DNA of 64,000 bases from NCBI GenBank assembly GCA_016718275.1, contig JADKEA010000015.1, forward strand, positions 1 through 64,000, in the 5' to 3' direction. Every line of letters begins with the position of its first letter. The stretch's first letter is position 1. The notes under the pieces were generated by a model. It did no database searches, was not told where the DNA came from, and worked only from the letters and a program-made list of their open reading frames with translations. Shown here piece after piece: positions 9,011 through 18,606 of the stretch. Origin of the DNA: Candidatus Villigracilis affinis (lineage in GTDB: Bacteria > Chloroflexota > Anaerolineae > Anaerolineales > Villigracilaceae). The position numbers were made by a program, and so were the translations under genes.

Positions 9011-11638
9011 TTATGGCAGACTGAACGCCCTCACCAGGAAGACGGCCATTTCAGCGCGGGTTACATTGGCATTGGGGCAGTAGTTACCGCCGCCGCAGCC
9101 GCTCGTCACACCCTCCGCTGCAAGCTGCTCGATCCAATCCGCAGCAAATGCGCCGACAGGGACATCACCAAAGACTGTGCCCGTTGCCACTGGCGGAGTG
9201 TATGCACTGCCATGCTCCCCTCTCAACAGGAAGATCGCCATCTGCGCGCGGGTGATGTAGGCATCGGGGCAGTAACTTCCGTTACCACAGCCGCCGGTGA
9301 TACCTTCAGCCGCAAGCTGTTCGATCCAGTCCGCCGCAAAGGACCCGGCCGGGACATCCGCAAAGACCGTGCCTGTTGCCGTCGGCGGGATGTAGGCGCT
9401 GCCATGCATACCGCGCAGGATGAAGATCGCCATCTGGGCGCGAGTCACAGGGGCTTCCGGACAATAGATCAATGGGTTCGTACCGCAGCCGCCAGTGATG
9501 CCAGCATTATACAAACGCTCAATGAACGACAAAGCCCAATAATCCGCGGGCACATCAGCAAAGAGTGTGTTGGAGGCTTCCTGTGTGAACAAGCCGCGTC
9601 CATATGTGGCTGCGACCAGTTTCGTTCCCATCCAGAACAATTCGTCCACAGGGGTGTTGGTCGGGCCGTCGTGTGGGAGTCCCCACGTGGCGCCGCCATC
9701 TGCACTGGCGAAGAGACCGAGTTCCGTACCAACATACAGCCAGCTGGAGTCATTCGGGTGAATCACAAGACTGCGGACCGGCAAGCTGGGCAAACCAGTC
9801 GCGCCGCTGCCGCTGATATCGGTCCAGGTGGAGCCGCCGTTGGTCGTGGCCCACACATTATCGGTGGTGAAACCGCCGAGAGTGACATAGACCTTGTTAT
9901 TGTCATTCTTATCAATGGTGATGCGAGTGACGTAGCGATTGGGCAAAGCTGGGGAACCCGTATCCACACGAGACCATGTGGGATTGGTAGCCGTGCCATT
10001 CGTGGTCTTAAACACATCTCCATTGCCATGTCCCACCCAGACAATATCCGAATTGCCCGGGGCAACCGCGATCGCGCTGATATTGGTGCCCGTGGAAGAT
10101 TTGATCACATACCAGGCTGGGCCTGTTGTGGCAGTATTCGGTGCCTTCACATCGTTGGAACGCCACAGAGAAGCCGCACCGACCAGCATACGATTCGAGT
10201 CGTTGGGATCGAGGATGAAGGGCGAAATGAAGTTTGCGGTCGAATTATAGGCATCGGTGATGATGTACGGCGGATTCTTGTATACGTAGGAATTGCCATC
10301 CCAATGTTCACCCCAGATCGGGTCAGAGTACACACCACCGTTCACACTGCGATGGATCTGTGCAAAGATATATTCACCATACAGGTAATTATCGTCAACA
10401 GGGTCAGCCGCAGACCAACCGCCATCGCCGCCGAAGGTTGTCGTCCAGCCTTCCGTGCCGCCTGCAGGGGTGTAGATCAAGGTGCCGTTATCCTGGGTAC
10501 CGCCAATGATCTTTCCGGTGGTGGCATTGCCTGCCGCACCATAGAATTGGGTGATGCCGAGGTTGTTATTCAACTCCGTCCAGCCGTTGGTGCCGATCAC
10601 GGTATAAACGTTATTCGCACGATACACGCCGCCATCATTCCCAAAATAGACTGTGGTATTGCTCGTGCCGTTAAACCCTGGTTTTTCAACAATGACATGA
10701 TGATCGGCATGCGCGGAGTAGGGTGAGTTCCACCACTCGCTAATCTGAGTCAGGGTCGAGCCGCCGTTCGTACTGCGGTACAGGTCCACGCCGCCCACAA
10801 CAAGAGTATTAGGATTGGTTGGGTCCACCCACAGCGCATTGTCATACCAACCCTGCCCGGAGAGGAAGTCATTTCCGCTGTTGACAAGAGCATAAGAAAC
10901 ACCGCCATCCACACTCTTCCAAAGCTGACCACCGCTGCTATCCACAGAAGCATACACGGTGCTGGGGCTGCTCGGCGCATAGGCCACTTCTACGCGGCCG
11001 TCGCTGGTGTTTGCGGTTCCCCATGAAACCCCACCATTCGTGGAATAGTATGCCTGCCCGGAGAATTGATTCCCCGCAACCGCCTTGTTTCCGTCACTCG
11101 GGTTGAAGTTCACATCGCCCATATATCCGGAAAGGACGGAAGTCCATGAGGTGCCGCCGTCTGTGCTTCTCCAGAGGCCAGTATAGGTGGCTGCCAACAT
11201 AATCTGCGAATTGGACGGGTTGATCGCCAACCGATTCACGAAATGCCAGTTGGAGTTATTGGTGGAGGCAAGCTGAGTCCACGTGGCGCCGCCATCGGTG
11301 GTTTTGAATACACCGCCGCCAAGAGGTTCGGAAATTTCACGATTAAAGGTAAAGCCTTCGCCGGTACCGGCATACAAAATGTCCGGGTTGGTCGGGTCCA
11401 TGACCATGGTGGTCACCGCCATGTTGGACATAAAATCGGTGAGGATCTGCCATGACGTCCCGCCGTTGGTGGTCTTCCACACACCGCCGGTGACACTGCC
11501 CGCCCACATGATGTTGGGGTCAGCGGGGTGAATAATGATGGAACGCACGCGGCCACCGATATTTCCTGGGCCGATCCATGTCCAGCCAGCGCTGGTGATC
11601 GCCTGCGGATTGTTCCCCCTGCTGCAGGCGCATGTCAC
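9011..11638 (-). CDS. BNR/sortilin-like beta-propeller protein with SLH repeats, main part
   Basis: About 690 residues of repeated BNR-type motifs (SVTGGVWKTTNGGTSW, STDGGTSW, SADGGATW and similar) and PxNPDILYAGTG-type strands, as in sortilin/VPS10-like and photosystem-assembly-factor-like propellers. Three SLH-like repeats at the C-terminus carry paired cysteines (GGCGTNPLIYCPE and related). The true N-terminus is in the ORF at 11520-11897. The two frames meet in a run of G near 11,605, where MRLQQG should continue as NNPQAITSAGW. The first ~9 residues of this ORF are therefore out of frame with the real protein. It is probably a secreted, wall-bound protein of about 960 residues. No catalytic residues are assignable. 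Confidence 0.85.
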   Translation of the reverse strand: MTCACSRGNNPQAITSAGWTWIGPGNIGGRVRSIIIHPADPNIMWAGSVTGGVWKTTNGGTSWQILTDFMSNMAVTTMVMDPTNPDILYAGTGEGFTFNREISEPLGGGVFKTTDGGATWTQLASTNNSNWHFVNRLAINPSNSQIMLAATYTGLWRSTDGGTSWTSVLSGYMGDVNFNPSDGNKAVAGNQFSGQAYYSTNGGVSWGTANTSDGRVEVAYAPSSPSTVYASVDSSGGQLWKSVDGGVSYALVNSGNDFLSGQGWYDNALWVDPTNPNTLVVGGVDLYRSTNGGSTLTQISEWWNSPYSAHADHHVIVEKPGFNGTSNTTVYFGNDGGVYRANNVYTVIGTNGWTELNNNLGITQFYGAAGNATTGKIIGGTQDNGTLIYTPAGGTEGWTTTFGGDGGWSAADPVDDNYLYGEYIFAQIHRSVNGGVYSDPIWGEHWDGNSYVYKNPPYIITDAYNSTANFISPFILDPNDSNRMLVGAASLWRSNDVKAPNTATTGPAWYVIKSSTGTNISAIAVAPGNSDIVWVGHGNGDVFKTTNGTATNPTWSRVDTGSPALPNRYVTRITIDKNDNNKVYVTLGGFTTDNVWATTNGGSTWTDISGSGATGLPSLPVRSLVIHPNDSSWLYVGTELGLFASADGGATWGLPHDGPTNTPVDELFWMGTKLVAATYGRGLFTQEASNTLFADVPADYWALSFIERLYNAGITGGCGTNPLIYCPEAPVTRAQMAIFILRGMHGSAYIPPTATGTVFADVPAGSFAADWIEQLAAEGITGGCGNGSYCPDAYITRAQMAIFLLRGEHGSAYTPPVATGTVFGDVPVGAFAADWIEQLAAEGVTSGCGGGNYCPNANVTRAEMAVFLVRAFSLP

Positions 11639-11897
11639 TCATTTGTTGGGCCGCTGTGAACAAGCCATCGGCAGGGATGTTGCCGTTCTCATCCATCATG
11701 GAAAGGGCGCGGAACTGCCTTGCTTCATCCGGGTGGTCGCCCATTTTTTCATCGGTCTCGACGTGCTGCGCGTTTGAGGCCAATGCCTGAGATACCTGTG
11801 TACTCATCGGTCCAAGCCTGCCCCACAACCCCAGCGCAACTGCCACAAGCATGACGCTCGAGACGATGGCAAGGAACATTCGATTTCTTTTCGACAT
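11520..11897 (-). CDS. N-terminal part of the BNR/SLH protein, separated by a frameshift
   Basis: The start at 11897 follows a GGAGAG site and gives MSKRNRMFLAIVSSVMLVA, a signal peptide/anchor, then a short acidic region (about 35-95) that normally precedes the propeller. After MSDMRLQQG the frame continues with 40 residues that do not belong. The real continuation is the ORF ending at 9011. A single inserted or missing G in the run CAGGGGGAAC explains the break. Confidence 0.75.
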   Translation of the reverse strand: MSKRNRMFLAIVSSVMLVAVALGLWGRLGPMSTQVSQALASNAQHVETDEKMGDHPDEARQFRALSMMDENGNIPADGLFTAAQQMSDMRLQQGEQSAGDHQRWLDMDRPRKYRWPRAFHHYSPR

Positions 11898-11993
11898 AAT
11901 ACTCTCCTTGTAATAATTGGTGTCAGTGAAAAAATAAAGCCATGTCTTCAAAATGCGATCCAGTTACATATGGCAGCCTCCTTTTTTTCAGGC

Positions 11994-12839
11994 TCACTGG
12001 CCATAAATGCCAGCAAGACGGTTTTCAGGCAGAAAGAAACGCTGAACGATTCCGAACAGAAGCACAGATGGCAGGGTCATTACCATCGCCCCCGCCAAAA
12101 GCAGCGGCCAGTTCGTGCGATCCAATTCCTGCAGTTGACGCAGACCCACCGGTAGAGTGTAAAGCGTCTGCGATTTCAAATAGAACAAGGGTGTGGTGAA
12201 ATCACCCCAATACAGCAAAAAGGTCAGAATGCCCACCACGATCACTGTGGCGCCGGAAAGCGGCAGAGCCACCCGCCACCAAATCTCCAGCGGACCAGCG
12301 CCATCCATACGGGCCGCATCGTAAAGCTCGCGGGGAATGCGCCGAAAGCTCCAAAAGAACAGCAGCACAAACAGCGGACTCGACCCCATGAGCGCCGGGG
12401 CCAGCAATGCCGCGTATGAATTAAACAACCCCAAAGTGCGGAATAAGATAAACCGCGCCACCCACACAGCGACAGTGGGTACCACCAAAAGGACAACAGA
12501 CAACCCGAGAAGACTCTCCCGCCCACGGCGGTTCAACTGGGTCATCGCAAAGCCTGCCAGAGAAGCCGTGACCAGCGTGATCGGCACGGCGATTCCAGCG
12601 ACAAGCAGAGAATTGAAAATATAGCGCCCCAAAGGGAGCATCTCGAAAATGCGGTTGTAGTTCGACCACGCCAAAGGCTCGGGCCACCACTCCATCGTTC
12701 GCGGCGGAGGCAGGCCCGGTTGACGAAGCGAAGCGGAAGCCATCCAAACGAGCGGCAGAATGAACAGAGCTGAGATCAGAATCGAGACGGCGTGAAATGC
12801 AATTGCGTGAAAAATCCTGCGCTTTGAATTAACTTGCAT
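11994..12839 (-). CDS. Sugar ABC transporter permease, MalG-type
   Basis: 281 residues with six predicted transmembrane helices. The BPD_transp_1 loop is visible as YDAARMDGAGPLEIWWRVALP, the EAA motif that contacts the ATPase. It overlaps the upstream permease by 11 bases and is last in a three-gene operon (binding protein, permease, permease). The start at 12839 (MQVNSKRR) is preferred over the longer ORF at 12863 because it agrees with family N-termini. No ATPase gene lies in the window, so a shared MsmK-like ATPase elsewhere is expected. Likely role: carbohydrate import (CUT1 family). Confidence 0.9.
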   Translation of the reverse strand: MQVNSKRRIFHAIAFHAVSILISALFILPLVWMASASLRQPGLPPPRTMEWWPEPLAWSNYNRIFEMLPLGRYIFNSLLVAGIAVPITLVTASLAGFAMTQLNRRGRESLLGLSVVLLVVPTVAVWVARFILFRTLGLFNSYAALLAPALMGSSPLFVLLFFWSFRRIPRELYDAARMDGAGPLEIWWRVALPLSGATVIVVGILTFLLYWGDFTTPLFYLKSQTLYTLPVGLRQLQELDRTNWPLLLAGAMVMTLPSVLLFGIVQRFFLPENRLAGIYGQ

Positions 12840-13725
12840 CGGTTTCCCCCCAACTGCCCACAATGGAAAGGATCAACCCGATCAACGCGGCGGTGACCAG
12901 ACCCAGCAGTACGGTCATGGCGGAGCCCGGGCCGAAGTGCATTCGGTCGAAGGCTTCTTCGTAGATCAGGAGCGGCAAAAATAAAGTGGAGTAGTACGGG
13001 TCGCCGTTGGTCATGATGAAATTGGCGGTAAAAATGTTCTGACTGCTCAAAATGATATCGCGCAAGGTGAGCAGCAACAACCACGGAGCAAGCAATGGCA
13101 GGGTGATGTAGCGGAACTGCTGCCAAACATTACCGCCATCCACGGCGGCGGCGGCGTAATACTCGGGCGGAATATTTTGCAAGCCTGCCAGCAGCACCAC
13201 GAAGCCTTCGCCGATTTGAAACGCGGCCATCACCACGAAGACCACTTTTGCATATTGGGCATCGGCCAGCCAGCCGGGCGTGGGCAGCCCCAACCCATCG
13301 AGAATCAAATTCAGCGGACCATACAGCGGGTTGAAGATCCACATCCAGATCAGGGCGTAGGCCACATCGGGAATAATGGTAGGTAGGTAAACCGCCGCGC
13401 GATATAAGCCCACGCCCCTGCCACTGCGGCTGAGCAACAAGGCCAGCGCGAGCGCACTCAACACGCGCACAGGCACAGCCAGAATCACAAAATACAAAGT
13501 GTTGTAAAGCGAAATGGGAAAAAGCAAATCAACAGGGTTGGCCAGCACCAATTGAAAATTGAATCCCCCCACCCACACAGGCGCGGAAATGCCATCGTAG
13601 CGCAAAAACGCCAGCAGCAATGAAAGCAAGGCAGGCAGCCCAACCAACACCGCCGCCCCCAAAAGATAGGGCGTCAGCATCAATAGCAATTGCGTGCGCG
13701 AAGAAGCAGTGTAGGTTCTATTCAT
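12829..13725 (-). CDS. Sugar ABC transporter permease, MalF-type
   Basis: 298 residues with six predicted helices, and the EAA loop YYAAAAVDGGNVWQQFRYITLP. The start at 13725 (MNRTYTASS) overlaps the stop of the solute-binding protein gene by eight bases, and the 3' end overlaps the second permease, so translational coupling is likely. It forms the membrane channel with the next gene product. Confidence 0.9.
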   Translation of the reverse strand: MNRTYTASSRTQLLLMLTPYLLGAAVLVGLPALLSLLLAFLRYDGISAPVWVGGFNFQLVLANPVDLLFPISLYNTLYFVILAVPVRVLSALALALLLSRSGRGVGLYRAAVYLPTIIPDVAYALIWMWIFNPLYGPLNLILDGLGLPTPGWLADAQYAKVVFVVMAAFQIGEGFVVLLAGLQNIPPEYYAAAAVDGGNVWQQFRYITLPLLAPWLLLLTLRDIILSSQNIFTANFIMTNGDPYYSTLFLPLLIYEEAFDRMHFGPGSAMTVLLGLVTAALIGLILSIVGSWGETDAS

Positions 13726-14977
13726 TTTCCGTGAACAAGGGTAGGGCACGCTTCACAGCCGATTGCATCGCCTCCAACGCAGAGACTTCACCGAAAAAGG
13801 CGCGCTGCAATTCCTCATCGCAAATCTCTTCGATATCAGCCCAATTGGCTTGCTGCGGCAAACGCAGGGTGAAGGGAATCACATCCAAAAACACGCGGCT
13901 GTGCGCGGGCTTTGCGTTCGGGTCGAGAAAGGCATCCGACTCAGCCACTTGGATCAGCGAAGGCACGGTGCGCCCGCTTTGCGAAACCAGCGTCTGCCCA
14001 GCCATCGAATTGGCATACTCGATGAAGGTCCACGCGGCTTGCTTGTGTTTGCCGGCAGAAGGCAGGCAATAGGCATCGGAGTGAAGAATGGTGGCATCGC
14101 TCCTCCCAACAGGCAAAGGCGCGATATCCCAATCGAAAGCAGTGATCTCGCGGAAGGTTGGAACCAAACGACGGCTGTTGAAATAAATAGCCGTGCGCCC
14201 GTTGATGAAACGACTCTCACTGCTCTCCGCTTTTTCCTCCACGGCATTCGGCACAATGTGATGCGTCACCTGCCAATCCACAAACCATTGCACGGCTTCC
14301 AGATCGAGCGGGTCGGCGAGCGTGAGCGCATTGTTAATGCTGACCTTGCCGCCGTTCTGCCACACGAAAGGCGCCACGCGGATCAAAGTCGGCTCCACGC
14401 CTGCGCCGTATTGATCGATGCGGCCATCCGAATCAAAATCCAAAGTCAATGCTTTCGATGCGGAAATAAAATCATCCCAGGTCCAGCCCGCATCGGGATA
14501 GGGAATTCCCGCTGCGTCGAAAACATCTTTGTTGTAAAAAGCCACCAAACTCGAAATGTTTTGCGGAATACAGATCACCTGATCGTTGAGAGAAAATGCG
14601 CGCATCGAAAGCGCATAAAAATCATCATACGCGATCAAATCGGATTTTTCGAGATACGGCCCCAATGGTTCAAAGGCATTCTTAATCGCCAATCCGCTGA
14701 AGCGGCGGTAATTGATCAAAACCACATCGGCAGGCTCACCGCCCACCAGATCCGCCGCCAGCCGTTTGCGATAATCACCCTGGCTGGGAATATGAATCAA
14801 TTCAACTTTAATTTCGGGATGCTGTTTTTCAAAAGCCGCCACCAAATCTTGATACGCTTTCAACTCGGCAGGTTCACCGAACACCATAAAACTGACAGGC
14901 TGCACTTCCCCCTGTCCGCACGCGCTTGTAAACAGAAAGGCCATTAACAAACAAAAACTCACCCATCGATTCTGCAT
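13718..14977 (-). CDS. Extracellular sugar-binding lipoprotein of an ABC transporter
   Basis: 419 residues. The lipoprotein signal peptide ends in the lipobox LFTSACG. Family 1 solute-binding fold: LKAYQDLVAAFEKQHPEIKVEL near the N-terminus, then VVLINYRRF and AFYNKDVFDAAGIPYPDAGWTWDDF, typical of CUT1 binding proteins. The start at 14977 follows TTGAGGAT; the longer ORF from 15079 lacks a plausible leader. It is first in the operon with two permeases and would deliver oligosaccharides, perhaps those released by the GH44 enzyme nearby. The substrate itself cannot be read from sequence. Confidence 0.9.
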   Translation of the reverse strand: MQNRWVSFCLLMAFLFTSACGQGEVQPVSFMVFGEPAELKAYQDLVAAFEKQHPEIKVELIHIPSQGDYRKRLAADLVGGEPADVVLINYRRFSGLAIKNAFEPLGPYLEKSDLIAYDDFYALSMRAFSLNDQVICIPQNISSLVAFYNKDVFDAAGIPYPDAGWTWDDFISASKALTLDFDSDGRIDQYGAGVEPTLIRVAPFVWQNGGKVSINNALTLADPLDLEAVQWFVDWQVTHHIVPNAVEEKAESSESRFINGRTAIYFNSRRLVPTFREITAFDWDIAPLPVGRSDATILHSDAYCLPSAGKHKQAAWTFIEYANSMAGQTLVSQSGRTVPSLIQVAESDAFLDPNAKPAHSRVFLDVIPFTLRLPQQANWADIEEICDEELQRAFFGEVSALEAMQSAVKRALPLFTENE

Positions 14978-15110
14978 AAATATCCTCAACGATGAAATTC
15001 TCAAGCGGATATCTTCCCTGAAAAAGATTCTTGAAATCAAACAACGCTTCCAACCAACCTCAAGCCTGCTTCTGTCCAATTAACATTTCGCCACCTTGAA
15101 AATAGACTCC

Positions 15111-15572
15111 CTACTTCACATCGACCGTGAAAACGAAAGTCATCGGCGCGGCAGGCGGACAGGGCGGCTTGGCACAGGCAGGCGCTGGCGCCGTCAGGCG
15201 GATCTCGGTTTGCCCGGCAGCAACCGCGCGAAACAACCAACCTTGCGGACCGGGCTCTGTCATTTTGTCCGCAGGGGTCAGAGGTTCAATGACTTCGGCA
15301 GCATACTCCACTTTCCAAATCGAGGAACCCGGCGGCAGGGAAATCGCAAACACATCTCCTGCTGAAAGTGGAATTACCTGTCCACGCTGGAAGGCGGGGT
15401 CAATGGTCAGGCTCGGAGAGGATGGGGTTGCGGTGGGTATATCCAAGGGTTCCTCTATCACAACGAGAGTAGGGGTGGACGTCGCCTCCTGTATAGGGGC
15501 AGCGCACGACTGGCTAAAAAACATCACAACAAGCAGGCAGGCGATGATTTTGTATTTATACGGGCGGGTCAT
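15111..15572 (-). CDS. Small lipoprotein, possibly I42/chagasin-like
   Basis: 153 residues with a lipobox (FFSQSCAA), a Thr/Pro-rich linker (about 25-50) and a compact beta domain. The pattern SLPPGSSIWKV ... GWLFRAVAAGQTEIRL ... FVFTVDV resembles the chagasin-like (I42) peptidase-inhibitor fold, but the usual NPTTGY motif is absent, so this is only a suggestion. Start chosen at 15572 (MTRPYKYK), since the longer ORF would begin with TTG. It stands alone between the sugar-binding protein and the SLH gene. Confidence 0.65.
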   Translation of the reverse strand: MTRPYKYKIIACLLVVMFFSQSCAAPIQEATSTPTLVVIEEPLDIPTATPSSPSLTIDPAFQRGQVIPLSAGDVFAISLPPGSSIWKVEYAAEVIEPLTPADKMTEPGPQGWLFRAVAAGQTEIRLTAPAPACAKPPCPPAAPMTFVFTVDVK

Positions 15573-15737
15573 TGATATTTCCAATCACATTGGCTGGGTA
15601 TTTACTTCCCCCCACTATACATTTTTTTTGGAGAATAGGCAACAAAAACACTGATGATTTTCTTCCTTATATTCACATTTATGTTAACTACAAAGATTTA
15701 GAGCGTGCAGAGAAAAGTCAAAACATTCTCTAAAACA

Positions 15738-15769
15738 AAATCCCCCGCGAAATTATTCGCGGGGGATTT
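15738..15769 (-). terminator. Terminator of the Ig-like/SLH protein gene
   Basis: Fourteen-base-pair stem AAATCCCCCGCGAA / TTCGCGGGGGATTT with loop ATTA, followed on the minus strand by TTTTGTTTT. Confidence 0.88.
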
Positions 15770-15790
15770 ACATTCAAAATTCAGAAAATG

Positions 15791-17650
15791 TTATTCCTTC
15801 GGCAGGCTGAAGGTTTTCACCATCAAGACCGCCATACTGGCGCGGGTAACGGCGTCATCGGGACAGAATTTGCCGTTGCCGCAGCCCGTGGAGATGCCTT
15901 CGACGGCCAATTGCTTGATCCACGCAGCAGCCCAATAAGAAGTTGGGACATCGACAAAGCCGGTGCTGCCACCCACGGCGGGCGGGGTGTAGGCAGATCC
16001 GTGCTTGGAGCGCAGGAGGAAGATGGCCATTTCAGCATTGGAGGCTTTGCCTTCCGGGCAGTACAGATTGGTACCGCATCCGCCAGTGATGCCTTCGGTG
16101 GAAAATTGCTTGATCCATGCCGCGGCCCAATGTGAAGCAGGGACATCGTTGAAGCCGGTGCTGCTCCCTACCGCTGGCGGAAGATACGCCGAGCCGTGAA
16201 TGCCTCTCAAAAGGAAGACTGACATTTCAGCGCGGGTGACGGTGCCCTCGGGGCAGTACAACAACGGGCTGGTGGAACAGCCGCCGGTGATTCCAGCCGC
16301 GTACAGACGTTCAATATAGTTATAAGCCCAGTAGGTGCTCGGCACATCATAGAAAATCGAGATGGTGTAGTTCTGACCGGTCTGATGCGCGGTGACGTTT
16401 GTGTAGCTTCTAAATGAAGGGGTGAAGTAGTAGCTTCCCTGCGAAGGCGTCACGGTACCGGTCCAGTTCGCGGAGACGGTAAATTTATAGGCGCCGGTAC
16501 TATCTGCAATGGCGGTCTTAGCCTGTCCGCCGTCGGAGTAGCTCAATATGGCTCCTGCCACACCGGCATTACCGCTGATCTCAGGTGTGCCAGACCCTGT
16601 TGGGGTGGCGGAAAAATTCTGGATCGTTTGAGCAGCTGTCAGGTTGCTGAAAGAAGCGTTGATCGGGGTGAAGTAATATCCGACCTTGGAGGGTGTGATC
16701 GTGCCGGTCCATCCGCTCGGGACGGTGATCGAGTATCCACCGCTGCCATCGGATGAGACGGTCTTGGTGTTGCCGCTGACCACGTAGGTGAGGGTGGCGC
16801 TGGGGGTGCCGACATTACCCAAAATGACCACGCCTGCCGCGCTTTGCGGTTTGGTGGTTAAGGTCCACCATTTACCCTCGTTGGCGTAGACGAATTTCTT
16901 CGGAATACAGGTGGCGCAGGTGATGGCCTTGATCTGCCAGTAGTAGATCTTGTCGTATTCGAGGTTGGTGAGTTTGACGCTGGTGCTGAGGTAGATACCG
17001 GTCCAGTTGGGATCGTTATCATCACAAGCCGAGCCGATCTTGATACAGTAGCTGTATTTATCGGGGGTGGGGCTGTAGGTTCCCCATGTGAGGGTGAGGT
17101 TCTTGGGGTCGAGGTTGATGGTGCCGTTGGAGGGCGAGGTCTTGTTGAAGGTGGTTGCCAACGGATCGGGTGTGAAGCCGGTAAACTGGGCAGCTGCCGA
17201 AGGAGCGGTCTTTTCGCTCATCCACACGGTGATGCAGGTGCTGGAGGAGTCATCGACACAGAAGAGGAAATCCACGGCGAAATAGTAGCCTGCTTCGTGG
17301 TAGAAGACCTTGTGGGTGCCTTCTGCGTTGTCGTAGGCATCGTAGGAGGTCCAGCCAGAGGCGGCGAGTTGAACGTTGGAATAATAGTCAGCTACTTCCT
17401 GCGAAACGCCGCCCTGGAATCGTTCTGCTGAGGCATAGCCCTGCCCAGACAGGGTAATTGAATCGCCTTTAACGCTGGTGGTGATGCTGCGGCTGAGTGA
17501 ACCGAGGTCGGCCCAAGTGATGCCAGAATATAGGGGAGTTTCAGGGGTATCCAGTGCAAGCGCTGCTTGAGGATTTTGCCATGCGCCGGTGGTGAGCACG
17601 GTCAGCACGAGAACACAGGCAAAAAACATTTTCTTGAAAACTACAGACAT
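15791..17650 (-). CDS. Secreted Ig-like domain protein with three SLH repeats
   Basis: 619 residues. The start at 17650 (MSVVFKKMFF) sits after AAGGAGAT; an in-frame start at 17689 is less likely. The signal peptide is at about 1-30. An uncharacterised N-terminal domain (about 35-165) and a fibronectin-like domain around 170-270 follow. Two tandem carboxypeptidase-regulatory/Ig-like domains (about 275-420) repeat GSGGYSITVPSGWTGTITPS and STGAYKFTVSANWTGTVTPS. Three SLH repeats (about 430-619) have paired cysteines in GGCSTSPLLYCPE, GGCGTNLYCPE and TGCGNGKFCPD. It is likely anchored to the cell wall, with unknown function. Confidence 0.85.
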   Translation of the reverse strand: MSVVFKKMFFACVLVLTVLTTGAWQNPQAALALDTPETPLYSGITWADLGSLSRSITTSVKGDSITLSGQGYASAERFQGGVSQEVADYYSNVQLAASGWTSYDAYDNAEGTHKVFYHEAGYYFAVDFLFCVDDSSSTCITVWMSEKTAPSAAAQFTGFTPDPLATTFNKTSPSNGTINLDPKNLTLTWGTYSPTPDKYSYCIKIGSACDDNDPNWTGIYLSTSVKLTNLEYDKIYYWQIKAITCATCIPKKFVYANEGKWWTLTTKPQSAAGVVILGNVGTPSATLTYVVSGNTKTVSSDGSGGYSITVPSGWTGTITPSKVGYYFTPINASFSNLTAAQTIQNFSATPTGSGTPEISGNAGVAGAILSYSDGGQAKTAIADSTGAYKFTVSANWTGTVTPSQGSYYFTPSFRSYTNVTAHQTGQNYTISIFYDVPSTYWAYNYIERLYAAGITGGCSTSPLLYCPEGTVTRAEMSVFLLRGIHGSAYLPPAVGSSTGFNDVPASHWAAAWIKQFSTEGITGGCGTNLYCPEGKASNAEMAIFLLRSKHGSAYTPPAVGGSTGFVDVPTSYWAAAWIKQLAVEGISTGCGNGKFCPDDAVTRASMAVLMVKTFSLPKE

Positions 17651-17984
17651 TTTTATCTCCTTGTTTTTGGTACTACGGCGGTTATTCAAGTCATTATGGA
17701 GTTCTCAATGATTTGACAGACTTGTTAAACCAGCCTGCGGGCCCATTTCCATCAAAACCGGTGCCCATTTGATCGTAAATATTGTACACCATAATAAACG
17801 AGGGATAAGAGGGATTTGTTCCGCACGTAGGGAAATCGTACGCTTTTCGTTTGTATATTTGGGGGAAATCAGGCTTGGATTTTCGTATCTATACGAAACC
17901 CTGGAGCGGATTCTGCTTACGAGTACATTCCCAGCGCGTCGACCAAAAAGTAATCAGTCATCAGTGTGTCAGTGTTGGTCTGTG

Positions 17985-18130
17985 AGGACTCATCCAGCGG
18001 ACTGTAATAGCGCGCAGAGATACGTCAACTCAGTGACATCTGCCATTTCACCCGTGAATCCGCGGTGAAGGTTTCAGGGGTCAAGTGCGAGGTGACACGT
18101 ATCGTCCCATATGGGGCGTAGGATTGGGTG
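17985..18130 (-). pseudogene. RHS core remnant 3
   Basis: Directly after the PIN gene stop the minus strand reads STQSYAPYGTIRVTS, then, with small frame changes, FTGEMADVTELTYL and ARYYSPLD, the RHS repeat-associated core that precedes a C-terminal toxin. At least two indels disrupt it. No intact toxin follows: 17,700-17,985 contains no convincing ORF. Confidence 0.75.
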
Positions 18131-18604
18131 CTACTCGCCAGCAAGCAGTAAAAATTTCTCCAACAAGTCTGCACCATAATACAAGGAAGACGAACGCAAT
18201 TTATCGATATATGGAGCAACAAGCCGAACCTGTCCATTTTGTTTCGCCAACAACAGGAACCCCAATGCACCAAGGCAAACAATTTGATTGTGTTCAGCCA
18301 CTGCCCTTGCGCGGCGGTCATCAATCAGCAAAACATCGGCTGAAAGCTGCCTGTAAAGAGCCATTGCTTCCAATTCCCCTTGTCCCAATCCGCCTGCCGC
18401 CAGAACCCAGCGTGATAAATCCACTTCCACCACTCGCCCTTCAAGAAAAGATTGTAAAGCCACAGATTGCGATTTGCCTATCACAACCACTTCATCGTAT
18501 ACCGCCCGAGGAACTCGGACATCATCATATACTTTGAGCAAAAGATCCAACGCTTCACAAACTGACAAAGCCACCAATGCGGAACTATCTGCAACAACAA
18601 GCAT
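18131..18604 (-). CDS. PIN-domain toxin (DUF3368 type)
   Basis: 157 residues. The start MLVVADSSALVALS carries the first PIN acidic residue. A conserved glutamate is in GLGQGELEAMAL, and the later aspartates are in VLLIDDRRAR, matching the metal-binding PIN nuclease site. DUF3368 PIN proteins are encoded with UPF0175 antitoxins, and one ends two bases before this start. Expected role: ribonuclease toxin of a type II module. The gene is intact, and its stop directly abuts an RHS core remnant. Confidence 0.85.
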   Translation of the reverse strand: MLVVADSSALVALSVCEALDLLLKVYDDVRVPRAVYDEVVVIGKSQSVALQSFLEGRVVEVDLSRWVLAAGGLGQGELEAMALYRQLSADVLLIDDRRARAVAEHNQIVCLGALGFLLLAKQNGQVRLVAPYIDKLRSSSLYYGADLLEKFLLLAGE

Positions 18605-18606
18605 GG

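Noticed and set aside
8981..10726. 581-residue plus-strand ORF
   Set aside because: Antisense to the BNR/SLH gene, whose repeats and terminator support the minus frame.
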